A stretch of DNA of 37,739 nt from Eubacteriales bacterium. Lineage in GTDB: Bacteria; Bacillota; Clostridia; Christensenellales; CAG-138. The notes under the pieces are model-generated. The model ran no database searches, was not told where the DNA came from, and saw only the letters and a program-made list of their open reading frames with translations. Below are positions 30,874-37,739 of this stretch, in pieces. Made by a program: the position numbers and the translations under genes. Every line of letters starts with the position of its first letter. Position 1 is the first letter of the stretch. The stretch is taken from assembly GCA_021372675.1 (NCBI GenBank), contig JAJFTZ010000007.1, positions 1 through 37,739 of the forward strand. Direction: 5' to 3'.

Positions 30874-31557
30874 ATGGATAAAAATACCTTCGCCCTCCTC
30901 GAGCGGTATATGCTCGAAAAAACCGAGGACAGCGCGCACGACCGCTCCCATATCGACCGCGTGCTTTACATAGCGCTCGATATCGCGCGCTGCGAAAAAA
31001 ACGCGGATCGCGATATTTTGATCGCCGCGTGTCTTTTACACGATATCGCGCGGCCTTTACAAGCAAAGGACGAGCGCGTCTGCCACGCGCGCGCGGGCGC
31101 GCAAATGGCGTACGCGTTCCTTCTTCAAAACGGCTGGCGCGAGGATCGCGCCGCGCATGTGCGCGACTGCATCCGCACGCACCGTTTCCGCATCGACGAT
31201 ACGCCCGCGACCATCGAAGCAAAAATACTCTACGACGCGGACAAGCTCGACGTGACCGGCGCGCTGGGCGTGGCGCGCACGCTCCAATACGGCGGCAACA
31301 TGCAGGAGCCGCTCTATGTGCTCGACGAAAACGGAGGTATCCTTTTGGAGGGCGGAGGCGCGGACGTTTCCTCGTTCTTTCAGGAATACCACTTTAAGCT
31401 CAAAAAGCTGTACGGTAGATTTTACACCGAGCGCGCCGCGACGCTCGCCTGCGAGCGCGAAAAGGCGATGACGGACTTTTGCAATAGCCTCCACCGCGAG
31501 ATAAGCCTTACGTTGGAAAACGGGAGAAATGCGCTTTTCGAGGCGCTCGAGGCGTAA
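30874..31557 (+). CDS. HD-domain phosphohydrolase
   Basis: A 227-residue HD-superfamily protein from the ATG at 30874 (AGAAGGG before it). The metal-binding residues are HDRSHIDRV (first His), LLHDIARP (HD pair) and the later TH and DADKLD (Asp). This order matches YpgQ/YedJ-like predicted phosphohydrolases acting on nucleotides. It is cytoplasmic. The neighbouring ribosomal operon ends just before it and a new promoter starts right after it, so it probably forms a short unit. Substrate unknown. Confidence 0.85.
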   Translation: MDKNTFALLERYMLEKTEDSAHDRSHIDRVLYIALDIARCEKNADRDILIAACLLHDIARPLQAKDERVCHARAGAQMAYAFLLQNGWREDRAAHVRDCIRTHRFRIDDTPATIEAKILYDADKLDVTGALGVARTLQYGGNMQEPLYVLDENGGILLEGGGADVSSFFQEYHFKLKKLYGRFYTERAATLACEREKAMTDFCNSLHREISLTLENGRNALFEALEA

Positions 31558-31570
31558 TTTTTCCCCTACG

Positions 31571-31600
31571 TTGTGGCGCACGCCGGGGCCGTGTTATAAT
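31571..31600 (+). promoter_or_regulatory. Promoter upstream of the YybS-like gene
   Basis: TTGTGG, 18 bases, TATAAT. Transcription would start near 31607, only about 14 bases before the first ATG of the next gene. Confidence 0.6.
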
Positions 31601-31620
31601 ATTCCTAATAGCTATATTTC

Positions 31621-32607
31621 ATGCTGAAAGCGCGCCGCGCTTTTGGCGATCGGGTGAATTTTTTGAACCGCAATGTCAGCTTAAAGCATTTGGCCTTTTC
31701 GCTCCTCATCGGATCAGGGGCGGGTTTGGGTGCGTTTTTCCCCGTTTTGCTGCTGCTCATGCCCGCCTTTTTGGGCTTCGTGGGCGCCGCGTGGGGTACG
31801 GCCTGTTTGCTCACGGCGCTTGGCGGCGCGGCTGCGGCCTTGTTTCTCCTCGTGGCCGACGCGGCGACAGCGCTCTACATGCTCGCCGCTTTCGCGCCCG
31901 CTTCCCTTATTTTGGCCTACGTTCTACTGAAAAAGCGGCCCTACCGCCACGCGGTCATCGCGATGAGTGCGGTGCTCGCGCTTTTCGGCTACGCGATTTT
32001 ATGCCTCCCCTCCATGCTGGCGGGCGGCAGCCCGTTCGACGCGGCCGTAACGGCCGTTTCCGCCGAGGTAAAACGGCTTCTTCCCTTGCTTCCGCAGCTT
32101 TTCGCTTCGCAGGAGCAGGCGGCCTTCATGGAAACGTATCTCACCGCGGCGGTCGATCTGGTGCCCGAACTCGTGGTCGCGCTTATCCTCGGGCTCTCGG
32201 AGGCGTTCGCTTTCCTCGATACGCTGCTCGCGCGCGCTCTCTTAAAGCGCGCCAAGGCGGAGCTTCGCCCGATGGCACCGTTTCTTTTATGGCAGCTTCC
32301 CAAGGATTTCCTGTGGGGCGCGCTCATCCTCGCCGCGGGCGCCGCGGCGTGCTCTTTTTTGAATTTAAACAACGCCGCAGCCATCGCGGCGGCGGCGGAG
32401 TGCATCATCGTGCCGCCGTTCGCGCTCATGGGGCTTGCGCTTTTTGAGTTTTCCGTGGTGTTTTCACGCCAGCGCGCGGGCGGCCGCCGCGTTTTCATCT
32501 ACATCGCGCTTTTGCTTTTGTTCCCATCGAGCCTCGTCGTGCTGGCGGGCTTTGGGGTAATCGACCGCATCATCAAGGCGCGCGGGCGCGCGGTGCATAA
32601 AAAATAA
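31621..32607 (+). CDS. YybS-like (DUF2232) membrane protein
   Basis: A 328-residue protein with about eight to nine membrane helices. Position directly before gdpP, rplI and dnaB matches B. subtilis yybS, and the pattern of helices, with a loop containing LRPMAPFLLWQLPKDFLWG before the last ones, fits the DUF2232 family. The function of that family is not established; it is sometimes annotated as a transporter-like subunit. The ATG at 31621 has no ribosome site and lies only about 14 bases from the predicted transcript start; an internal GTG at 31654 or the TTG after it could be the real start. Confidence 0.8.
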   Translation: MLKARRAFGDRVNFLNRNVSLKHLAFSLLIGSGAGLGAFFPVLLLLMPAFLGFVGAAWGTACLLTALGGAAAALFLLVADAATALYMLAAFAPASLILAYVLLKKRPYRHAVIAMSAVLALFGYAILCLPSMLAGGSPFDAAVTAVSAEVKRLLPLLPQLFASQEQAAFMETYLTAAVDLVPELVVALILGLSEAFAFLDTLLARALLKRAKAELRPMAPFLLWQLPKDFLWGALILAAGAAACSFLNLNNAAAIAAAAECIIVPPFALMGLALFEFSVVFSRQRAGGRRVFIYIALLLLFPSSLVVLAGFGVIDRIIKARGRAVHKK

Positions 32608-32653
32608 GCGACCGGCCCGCGGGTATTCGCGTGAAACGGAGGGGGGCGACACT

Positions 32654-34612
32654 ATGAAACAGCGGCCTTACGCGGCGCTCGGCGTGCTGCTGCTCGCGGC
32701 GCTCGTCGCCTGTGCGTCGCTCTACTTTTTGCGGGAGCCCGCGCCGCTGTGGTTCGGTATACTGCTTGCGGCCGTGAGCATTTTCTCCTTCCTCGCGTCG
32801 CTCGTTTCCGTAAACATCTACGCGAAACGTACGCGCGCCGCCCTCAACGACGTGTTCCGCGAAAACGAAAGCGCGGCAAGCAGCATCCTCAATTCCGTCA
32901 ACATCCCCTCGCTGCTGTTCAACGCCGACGGGCAGATCATATGGTGCAACGACGCTTTTTCGGCCGAATTTTCCGGGCATGACATCAAAAAGCTTCTTCC
33001 CGGCTTCGACCCCGAGGACCCGGCGCAGTCGTTTACCTTCGAACACAGCGGCCGCTGCTTCCAGCTCATGAGCGTGCCGGTGCGCCGTTCGCACGAGCGC
33101 GCGCAGCCGCTCACCTTCCAATACTGGATTGACCGCACCGAGGCGCTGCACTACTCGCGCCTTTACGAGGAGCAGATGCCCACCGTGGCGCTCGTGTATG
33201 TGGATAACTACGAGGAATTGAGCTCCGATTTGCAGTTTGCGAAAAGCGTGGTGCTCGCCGAGGTGGAGCGCCGGGTGAACGCGCTCGCATCCTCCTTGGG
33301 CGGCGCCTACCGCCGCTACGACAACGCGAAGTTCTTTATCATCTTCGAGGCTAAAATGCTAACGGAGCTTGAAAAAGAGCGGTTTTCGCTGCTCGACGCG
33401 GTGCGTGAGATCGATACCGGCACCGGCCAGCCGGTTACCCTCTCCATCGCGGTGGGCGTAGAAAGCCGCATCACGGGTTCGGACGGCTCCGCGCGCCAGG
33501 CGATGGAGCTCGCACTCGGCCGCGGCGGCGATCAGGCGGTCGTGAAGCGCGGCTCCGCCTATTCCTTTTACGGCGGCAAGCGCCAGCTCGCGGCAAAGCA
33601 ATCCCGCGTGAAAGCGCGCCTCTTCTCAAAAGCCTTAAGGCAACTTTTGGAAAATTCCGATCAGGCGTTTTTCATGGGCCATAAGTACCCGGATATGGAT
33701 TGTTTGGGCGCGGCGCTGGGTTTAATGCGCTGCGCGCTCCTCGCGGGCTGCAAGCCTTATTTCGTGCTCGACGAGGGCAACAACATGGTGGAAAACGTGC
33801 TCGACGGCATGCGCGAAAACCAGCTTTACCGCGACTGCGTGAAAACACCCGAACAGGCGGAGGCGCTCATGCGCCCCAACAGCGTGGTGATCGCGGTGGA
33901 TACGCAGCGCCTCAGCTCGCTCGCCGCGCCCGCGCTCTACGAGCGCGCGGGCAAAACCGTGCTGATCGACCATCACCGCCGCCCGGTCGATTCCATATCC
34001 AACCCCACGCTCCACTACCTCGACGCGGCCGCCTCGTCCGTATGCGAGATCGTCGCGGAGATTCTACAGTATTTCGACGATAACATACGCCCCACCGCCT
34101 TCGAATGCGGCGCCATGCTCGCGGGCATCACGCTCGATACCAAGCATTTCGCGTTCAACACCGGCGCGCGCACCTTCGAGGCGGCGGCATACCTTAGGAA
34201 AAACGGCGCGGACAACAGCACCGTAAAGCTGATGTTCCAGGACGACATGAGAACCTACCGCAGCCGCGCGCAGGTGGTGGAGGGCGCGCTTTTGATGGAG
34301 CGCGGCATCGCCATTTCCGCCTGCCCGTCGGATATGGAAAACGCGCCGCTCATCGCCGCGCAGGCGGCAGACGAGCTTATTTCCATCAAGGGTATACGCG
34401 CATCGTTCGTGCTCGCGCGAAGCGAGGACGTGATTATGATAAGCGGCCGCAGCCTCGGCGACATCAACGTGCAGATCGTGCTCGAGGCGCTCGGCGGCGG
34501 CGGACATTTGACCGTAGCGGGCGCGCAGCTCCACGCGGTCACGATGGACGAAGCGGTAAAGCAGCTCACCGCGAGCATTTTCGATTACCTGAAGGAGGCG
34601 AAGGTACAGTGA
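32654..34612 (+). CDS. gdpP: c-di-AMP phosphodiesterase, GdpP/YybT family
   Basis: A 652-residue membrane protein: two helices within residues 8-55, a PAS-like region (about 80-150), a degenerate GGDEF domain (about 170-310), then DHH and DHHA1 domains. DHH motifs are GHKYPDMDCLGAALG (near 342), VAVDTQRLS, DHHRRP (Asp439, His440, His441) and the C-terminal GGGGHLTVAG near 613. It hydrolyses cyclic di-AMP and so affects potassium, osmotic and wall balance. Strong GGAGGGG precedes the ATG. It lies in the conserved yybS-gdpP-rplI-dnaB order and its TGA overlaps the rplI start. Confidence 0.95.
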   Translation: MKQRPYAALGVLLLAALVACASLYFLREPAPLWFGILLAAVSIFSFLASLVSVNIYAKRTRAALNDVFRENESAASSILNSVNIPSLLFNADGQIIWCNDAFSAEFSGHDIKKLLPGFDPEDPAQSFTFEHSGRCFQLMSVPVRRSHERAQPLTFQYWIDRTEALHYSRLYEEQMPTVALVYVDNYEELSSDLQFAKSVVLAEVERRVNALASSLGGAYRRYDNAKFFIIFEAKMLTELEKERFSLLDAVREIDTGTGQPVTLSIAVGVESRITGSDGSARQAMELALGRGGDQAVVKRGSAYSFYGGKRQLAAKQSRVKARLFSKALRQLLENSDQAFFMGHKYPDMDCLGAALGLMRCALLAGCKPYFVLDEGNNMVENVLDGMRENQLYRDCVKTPEQAEALMRPNSVVIAVDTQRLSSLAAPALYERAGKTVLIDHHRRPVDSISNPTLHYLDAAASSVCEIVAEILQYFDDNIRPTAFECGAMLAGITLDTKHFAFNTGARTFEAAAYLRKNGADNSTVKLMFQDDMRTYRSRAQVVEGALLMERGIAISACPSDMENAPLIAAQAADELISIKGIRASFVLARSEDVIMISGRSLGDINVQIVLEALGGGGHLTVAGAQLHAVTMDEAVKQLTASIFDYLKEAKVQ

Positions 34613-35058
34613 AGGTTTTATTGAAGCAGGATGTAAAGGGTACCGGCAAGGCCGGGGACGTGGCGAACGTAAGCGACGGCTATGCCAAGAATTTCCTCAT
34701 TCCCAAGGGGCTTGCCGCGGCTGCGGACGCCTCCGCCATCAACGCGGCGGCCATCAAGAAGAGCGCGGACGCGCACCGCAAGGATATGCAGGTGAAGCGC
34801 GCCAAGGAGCTTGCCGGCGAAATGAGCGGGCTCACCGTAAAGGTGACGGCCAAGGCCGGCGAAAACGGCAAGCTGTTCGGCTCCGTGGGCGCGCAGGAGA
34901 TCGCCGACGCCCTCAAGGCGCAGTACGGCCTGGAGGTAGACAAGCGCAAAATACGCATCGACGAGCCGATCAAGGCGCTCGGCGTCACCGACGTGACCGC
35001 GCACATGTTCGAAAACACCGCCGCAAAGTTTAAAGTAGAGGTATTACCGCTCAAGTAA
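34609..35058 (+). CDS. rplI: 50S ribosomal protein L9
   Basis: A 149-residue L9 with both globular domains. The N-terminal rRNA-binding domain is MKVLLKQDVKGTGKAGDV plus VSDGYAKNFLIPKGLA; the connecting helix and the C-terminal domain follow, with GENGKLFGSVGAQEIADAL. The start is a GTG that overlaps the gdpP stop (GTGA), with AAGGAGG upstream. It binds 23S rRNA near the L1 stalk. Confidence 0.97.
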   Translation: MKVLLKQDVKGTGKAGDVANVSDGYAKNFLIPKGLAAAADASAINAAAIKKSADAHRKDMQVKRAKELAGEMSGLTVKVTAKAGENGKLFGSVGAQEIADALKAQYGLEVDKRKIRIDEPIKALGVTDVTAHMFENTAAKFKVEVLPLK

Positions 35059-35092
35059 CCTCACAGATCTTGCCAAGCCGGAGGTTTTTACC

Positions 35093-36421
35093 ATGCCGCG
35101 ACCCAACTTCGAAAACGCCCTGCCACAGAGCATCGAGGCGGAAAAGAGCGTGCTCGGCAGCATTCTCCTTTCGCACGCCGCGATGGAGCTTGCCGTGGAA
35201 ACGCTCAAAAGCGAGGATTTTCACCTGCCCGTGCATCAGGATATCTTCGCCGTGATGCTTAACCTTTATAACAACGGCAACGCCGTGGACAGCGTTACCG
35301 TGACCGACGCGCTCCGCCGCGCAGGCCTTTTAGAGAGCGTGGGCGGCGCGGATTACGTGAGCGAGCTTTCCCTTTTCACGCCCACCGCGGCAAACGTTTC
35401 GCACTACGTAAAGATCGTGGAGGAGCGCAGCATCATGCGGCGGCTCGTGCTCGCGGGCAACGAAATAAGCAAGGACGCGCTCGAGGGCGAAAGCTCCGCG
35501 GACGCGCTTCTCGACGACGCGGAGCGGAAGATCTTCAATATCTCCATGAAGAAATCGCAGGATTCGCTCATCCACATCGAGGACACCGTGATGGAGAGCT
35601 ACCACCGCATCGGCGAGCTTATCAAGCTCAAGGGCAAGCTCACGGGCCTCACCACCGGCTTCTACGAGCTCGACGAGCTGACCACGGGCCTTCAAAAGAG
35701 CGACCTCGTGATCGTCGCGGGCCGCCCGTCGATGGGCAAAAGCGCCTTCATGCTCAACATGGCGCTCCCCGCCGCCAACAAGGGCGCCACGGTCTGTATC
35801 TTCAGCCTCGAGATGTCGCGCGAGCAGCTCGTGATGCGCATGCTTTGCTCCGAGGCGAACGTGGACATGCAAAACGTAAAGACCGGCAGGCTCAACGACG
35901 CCGAGCTTTTGCGCATCTCCAACACGCTCGATCCGCTCACCAAGGCGAATATCTACATCGACGACACAGGCGGCATCGGCGTGACCGAAATACGCAGCAA
36001 ATGCCGCAGGCTCAAATCGAGCCGCGGGCTCGACATGGTCGTTATCGACTACCTCCAGCTCATGCAGACCAGAGGCAAAAGCGAAAACCGCGTAACCGAG
36101 ATCGCGGAGGTGACGCGCTCGCTCAAAATACTCGCCCGCGAGCTGGACGTGCCTATCGTGCTCGGCTCGCAGCTCTCGCGCGGCCCGGAAAACCGCACCG
36201 ATCACCGCCCGCATATGGCGGACCTCCGCGAAAGCGGCTCCATCGAACAGGACGCCGATATGGTGATGATGCTGTATCGCCCCGCCGTATACGACGAAAC
36301 CGCCGACAATACCGCCGAGATCATCCTCTCCAAAAACAGAAACGGCCCCACCGGCACCGCCAAGCTCGCCTGGATCGACAAATTCGGCAAGTTCGTGAAC
36401 AAGGCGGATCGGCAGGAATAA
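35093..36421 (+). CDS. dnaB: Replicative DNA helicase
   Basis: A 442-residue DnaB-type helicase (called DnaC in B. subtilis). The N-terminal domain is NALPQSIEAEKSVLGSILLS; the RecA-like domain has Walker A GRPSMGKSAF near residue 209, DYLQLMQTRG (Walker B), QLSRGPENR and the SGSIEQDADMVMML motif. The hexamer unwinds DNA ahead of the replication fork. GGAGG precedes the ATG, 34 bases after rplI. A short A/T palindrome follows the stop. Confidence 0.97.
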   Translation: MPRPNFENALPQSIEAEKSVLGSILLSHAAMELAVETLKSEDFHLPVHQDIFAVMLNLYNNGNAVDSVTVTDALRRAGLLESVGGADYVSELSLFTPTAANVSHYVKIVEERSIMRRLVLAGNEISKDALEGESSADALLDDAERKIFNISMKKSQDSLIHIEDTVMESYHRIGELIKLKGKLTGLTTGFYELDELTTGLQKSDLVIVAGRPSMGKSAFMLNMALPAANKGATVCIFSLEMSREQLVMRMLCSEANVDMQNVKTGRLNDAELLRISNTLDPLTKANIYIDDTGGIGVTEIRSKCRRLKSSRGLDMVVIDYLQLMQTRGKSENRVTEIAEVTRSLKILARELDVPIVLGSQLSRGPENRTDHRPHMADLRESGSIEQDADMVMMLYRPAVYDETADNTAEIILSKNRNGPTGTAKLAWIDKFGKFVNKADRQE

Positions 36422-36431
36422 TAAGGGAGAC

Positions 36432-36459
36432 GATTCTTTTCTTTGAAAAGAAAAGAATC
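36432..36459 (+). repeat. A/T-rich palindrome after dnaB and short unassigned stretch
   Basis: GATTCTTTTCTTT and AAAGAAAAGAATC, perfect 13-base arms, are separated by GA. Neither side has a T-run, so it is not a classic terminator. The rest of the gap to 36636 includes ATGCCGC...GCGGCAT and GCCGC...GCGGC inverted repeats (about 36510-36550) and a 37-codon open frame (36471-36584) with a weak start; I do not trust it as a gene. Confidence 0.6.
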
Positions 36460-36636
36460 AAAAGAAACTTATGTCGGGGAATACGGACATGTTGAGAAAA
36501 GAGATGCCGCACGCCGCAAAGACAGTATACGGCGGCATTGCGATGCGGCATGACGTTGTGTTTACGGAGCTGACGGAGTTTTGATTTTGGAAGGATACGC
36601 GAGATTTCGGCGCACGATAAAGATCGGAAGGCAGTT

Positions 36637-37593
36637 ATGACATTGGAGGAAAGCAATTTTTATCGGGCGCTCGGTAATCATTCCGTTTCTGAAATGGGAA
36701 GCATATCGAAAAGCGATTTGCATAGCCACGCAGGGCGCGGGGGCAGTAAAGCTTATATAGAAAAATGGGCGAATGTCAAAATTGAACCTCCTTCTCAACC
36801 ATTTAACTCTTTAGATGCAATGAACCAATGGCTGAACGACAATGTGAAATGCCATTGCCCGGGTTTTCCGGGATATTTAAAAAGAATCGAAGCCGCTTTT
36901 GCACAAGCCAAAGCGGATCATATAGCGGTGCTGGCGCTGAGTTATGCGATCGATGAAATCGACGCGTGCGGAACGATAGACGGCTTCATTAAAATCATGG
37001 ACGAAATGCACGAACGCTTTGCGCCGGATACGCTTTTTTTGCCGGACCTGGCCTTGGGTTATGCGCTTAGCGAGCAAAACAGGCTGGATGAGATATTTGA
37101 CGCCCACTGGTTTCGCGGAATCGATATTTGCAATTATTCAGGTACGTATTCCATCAACGAGTTAAAAGGAGTATGCCAAAAGGCGCGCGGCGCAAAATTG
37201 ATTCTCAAAGCCCATATCGGCGAATTTAGCGGCTCTGAAGACGTGATGCGGTATGCGGAGGAATTGGAGCTCGACCAAATACAGCACGGTATCGCCGCCG
37301 CCGCGTCGCCGCAAATCATGAAATGGCTGGCGAAGCATAAAATACAGTTGAATGTTTGTCCGACAAGCAATGTCATGCTGAAAAACGCCGAAAATTACCG
37401 ATCCCACCAGATAAGGGTATTGTTCGACTATGGCGTTCCCGTTACGATAAATTCCGACGACTTGATGATTTTCAACGCTTCCGTTTCTCAAGAATACCTG
37501 AACTTATATAACGCCGGACTTATGACCATGGAAGAATTGGATATCATCCGAAAGATCGGTTTGGATTCCGTGAATCGCAAGCTCGCCGGGTGA
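36637..37593 (+). CDS. Adenosine deaminase-like metal-dependent hydrolase
   Basis: A 318-residue member of the adenosine deaminase family. Metal and catalytic residues appear in order: DLHSHAGRGG (His29, His31), KAHIGEFSG (His193 and Glu196), QIQHGI, LNVCPTSNVML and INSDD (Asp274, Asp275). This is the HxH...HxGE...TSN...DD layout of enzymes that deaminate adenosine or related purines. GGAAGG precedes the ATG. Codon use is visibly more AT-rich (many ATT, AAT, GAA, AAA, TTG) than in neighbouring genes, suggesting later arrival. It breaks the run of conserved genes after dnaB and ends at a terminator shared with the next, convergent gene. Substrate could differ from adenosine, since the N-terminal part is unusual. 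Confidence 0.88.
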   Translation: MTLEESNFYRALGNHSVSEMGSISKSDLHSHAGRGGSKAYIEKWANVKIEPPSQPFNSLDAMNQWLNDNVKCHCPGFPGYLKRIEAAFAQAKADHIAVLALSYAIDEIDACGTIDGFIKIMDEMHERFAPDTLFLPDLALGYALSEQNRLDEIFDAHWFRGIDICNYSGTYSINELKGVCQKARGAKLILKAHIGEFSGSEDVMRYAEELELDQIQHGIAAAASPQIMKWLAKHKIQLNVCPTSNVMLKNAENYRSHQIRVLFDYGVPVTINSDDLMIFNASVSQEYLNLYNAGLMTMEELDIIRKIGLDSVNRKLAG

Positions 37594-37607
37594 GTATGAC
37601 CGAAGCA

Positions 37608-37640
37608 AAAGGAGGGCGCGTCGTCGCCCTCCTTTGGTTT
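37608..37640 (+). terminator. Terminator between two convergent genes
   Basis: AAAGGAGGGCG and CGCCCTCCTTT form an eleven-pair stem around six bases; GGTTTTG follows on the plus strand and TTGC on the minus strand after an A/T closing pair run. It can serve the deaminase gene and perhaps the partial gene on the right. Confidence 0.75.
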
Positions 37641-37690
37641 TGTCGTTTCGAAACAAAGCGCAGTTTTATGTGCGAGTTCCCGCGGCCTGC

Positions 37691-37739
37691 TTACCGCTGA
37701 AACTCCCTTATCAACTCCCCGAAGACCGGCAGCGCCCTT
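37691..37739 (-). CDS. C-terminal end of a gene running off the right edge
   Basis: On the minus strand the frame reads RALPVFGELIREFQR and then TAA at 37693-37691. The last 15 residues look like a normal helical protein end, and the convergent terminator upstream of it supports a gene here. Too little is present to name the product. Confidence 0.55.
   Translation of the reverse strand, partial: RALPVFGELIREFQR

Noticed and set aside
36471..36584. 37-codon open frame before the deaminase gene
   Set aside because: Weak ribosome site, overlaps inverted repeats, and no recognisable protein motif.

Overview
The window looks like the chromosome of a high-GC, Gram-positive anaerobe in the class Clostridia. 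Support comes from the Bacillota gene order yybS-like / gdpP / rplI / dnaB, the rpsF-ssb-rpsR cluster, a walJ-like / rlmH pair, an LCP wall enzyme, a YesM-type kinase, strong GGAGG ribosome binding sites and TTGACA/TATAAT promoters. The exact genus cannot be read from the sequence; a gut member of the Christensenellales or Oscillospirales is a guess. Most genes are about 60% GC by eye; the last complete gene (36637-37593) is clearly more AT-rich. No rRNA, tRNA, CRISPR array, transposase or phage gene was seen.

Left part (1-6910, minus strand): a sugar ABC importer (binding lipoprotein, two permeases, the second cut by the window edge), a histidine-type phosphatase, a YesM-like sensor kinase and pruA, the second enzyme of proline oxidation. 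Divergent from pruA, on the plus strand (7158-10464), is a tight five-gene operon: HcnA-like 2Fe-2S protein, FAD/NAD oxidoreductase, a two-cluster ferredoxin, a BFD-like 2Fe-2S protein and a DadA-like FAD oxidase. Together with PruA these read as a proline-to-glutamate oxidation module built from a split multi-subunit dehydrogenase. It ends at a clear intrinsic terminator.

Middle part (10465-25080): a membrane protein with a degenerate GGDEF and an intact HD-GYP domain, behind a leader with a strong terminator; a 540-base gene-free region packed with hairpins; an E1 alpha/beta pair of a TPP 2-oxoacid or acetoin dehydrogenase without E2/E3; an ECF sigma factor overlapping its probable anti-sigma factor; a minus-strand envelope operon (acyltransferase, LCP protein, metallophosphoesterase); then a lipoprotein, a small membrane protein, a YfcC-type carrier and a WalJ-like hydrolase.

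Right part (25081-37739): a 324-base nested inverted-repeat element lies exactly between walJ and rlmH and shares a structured core with the hairpin region at 13.4 kb. Housekeeping genes follow: rlmH, a ProX/YbaK tRNA deacylase, glnS, gltX, rpsF-ssb-rpsR, an HD hydrolase, a YybS-like membrane protein, gdpP, rplI and dnaB. An AT-rich adenosine deaminase gene follows dnaB and converges on a gene that runs off the right edge.

The most unusual content is the noncoding structured repeat family (10.5, 13.3-13.8 and 25.1-25.4 kb) and the split proline-type dehydrogenase. Both are described from sequence only; copy number, taxonomy and substrate need searches or experiments that could not be run here.
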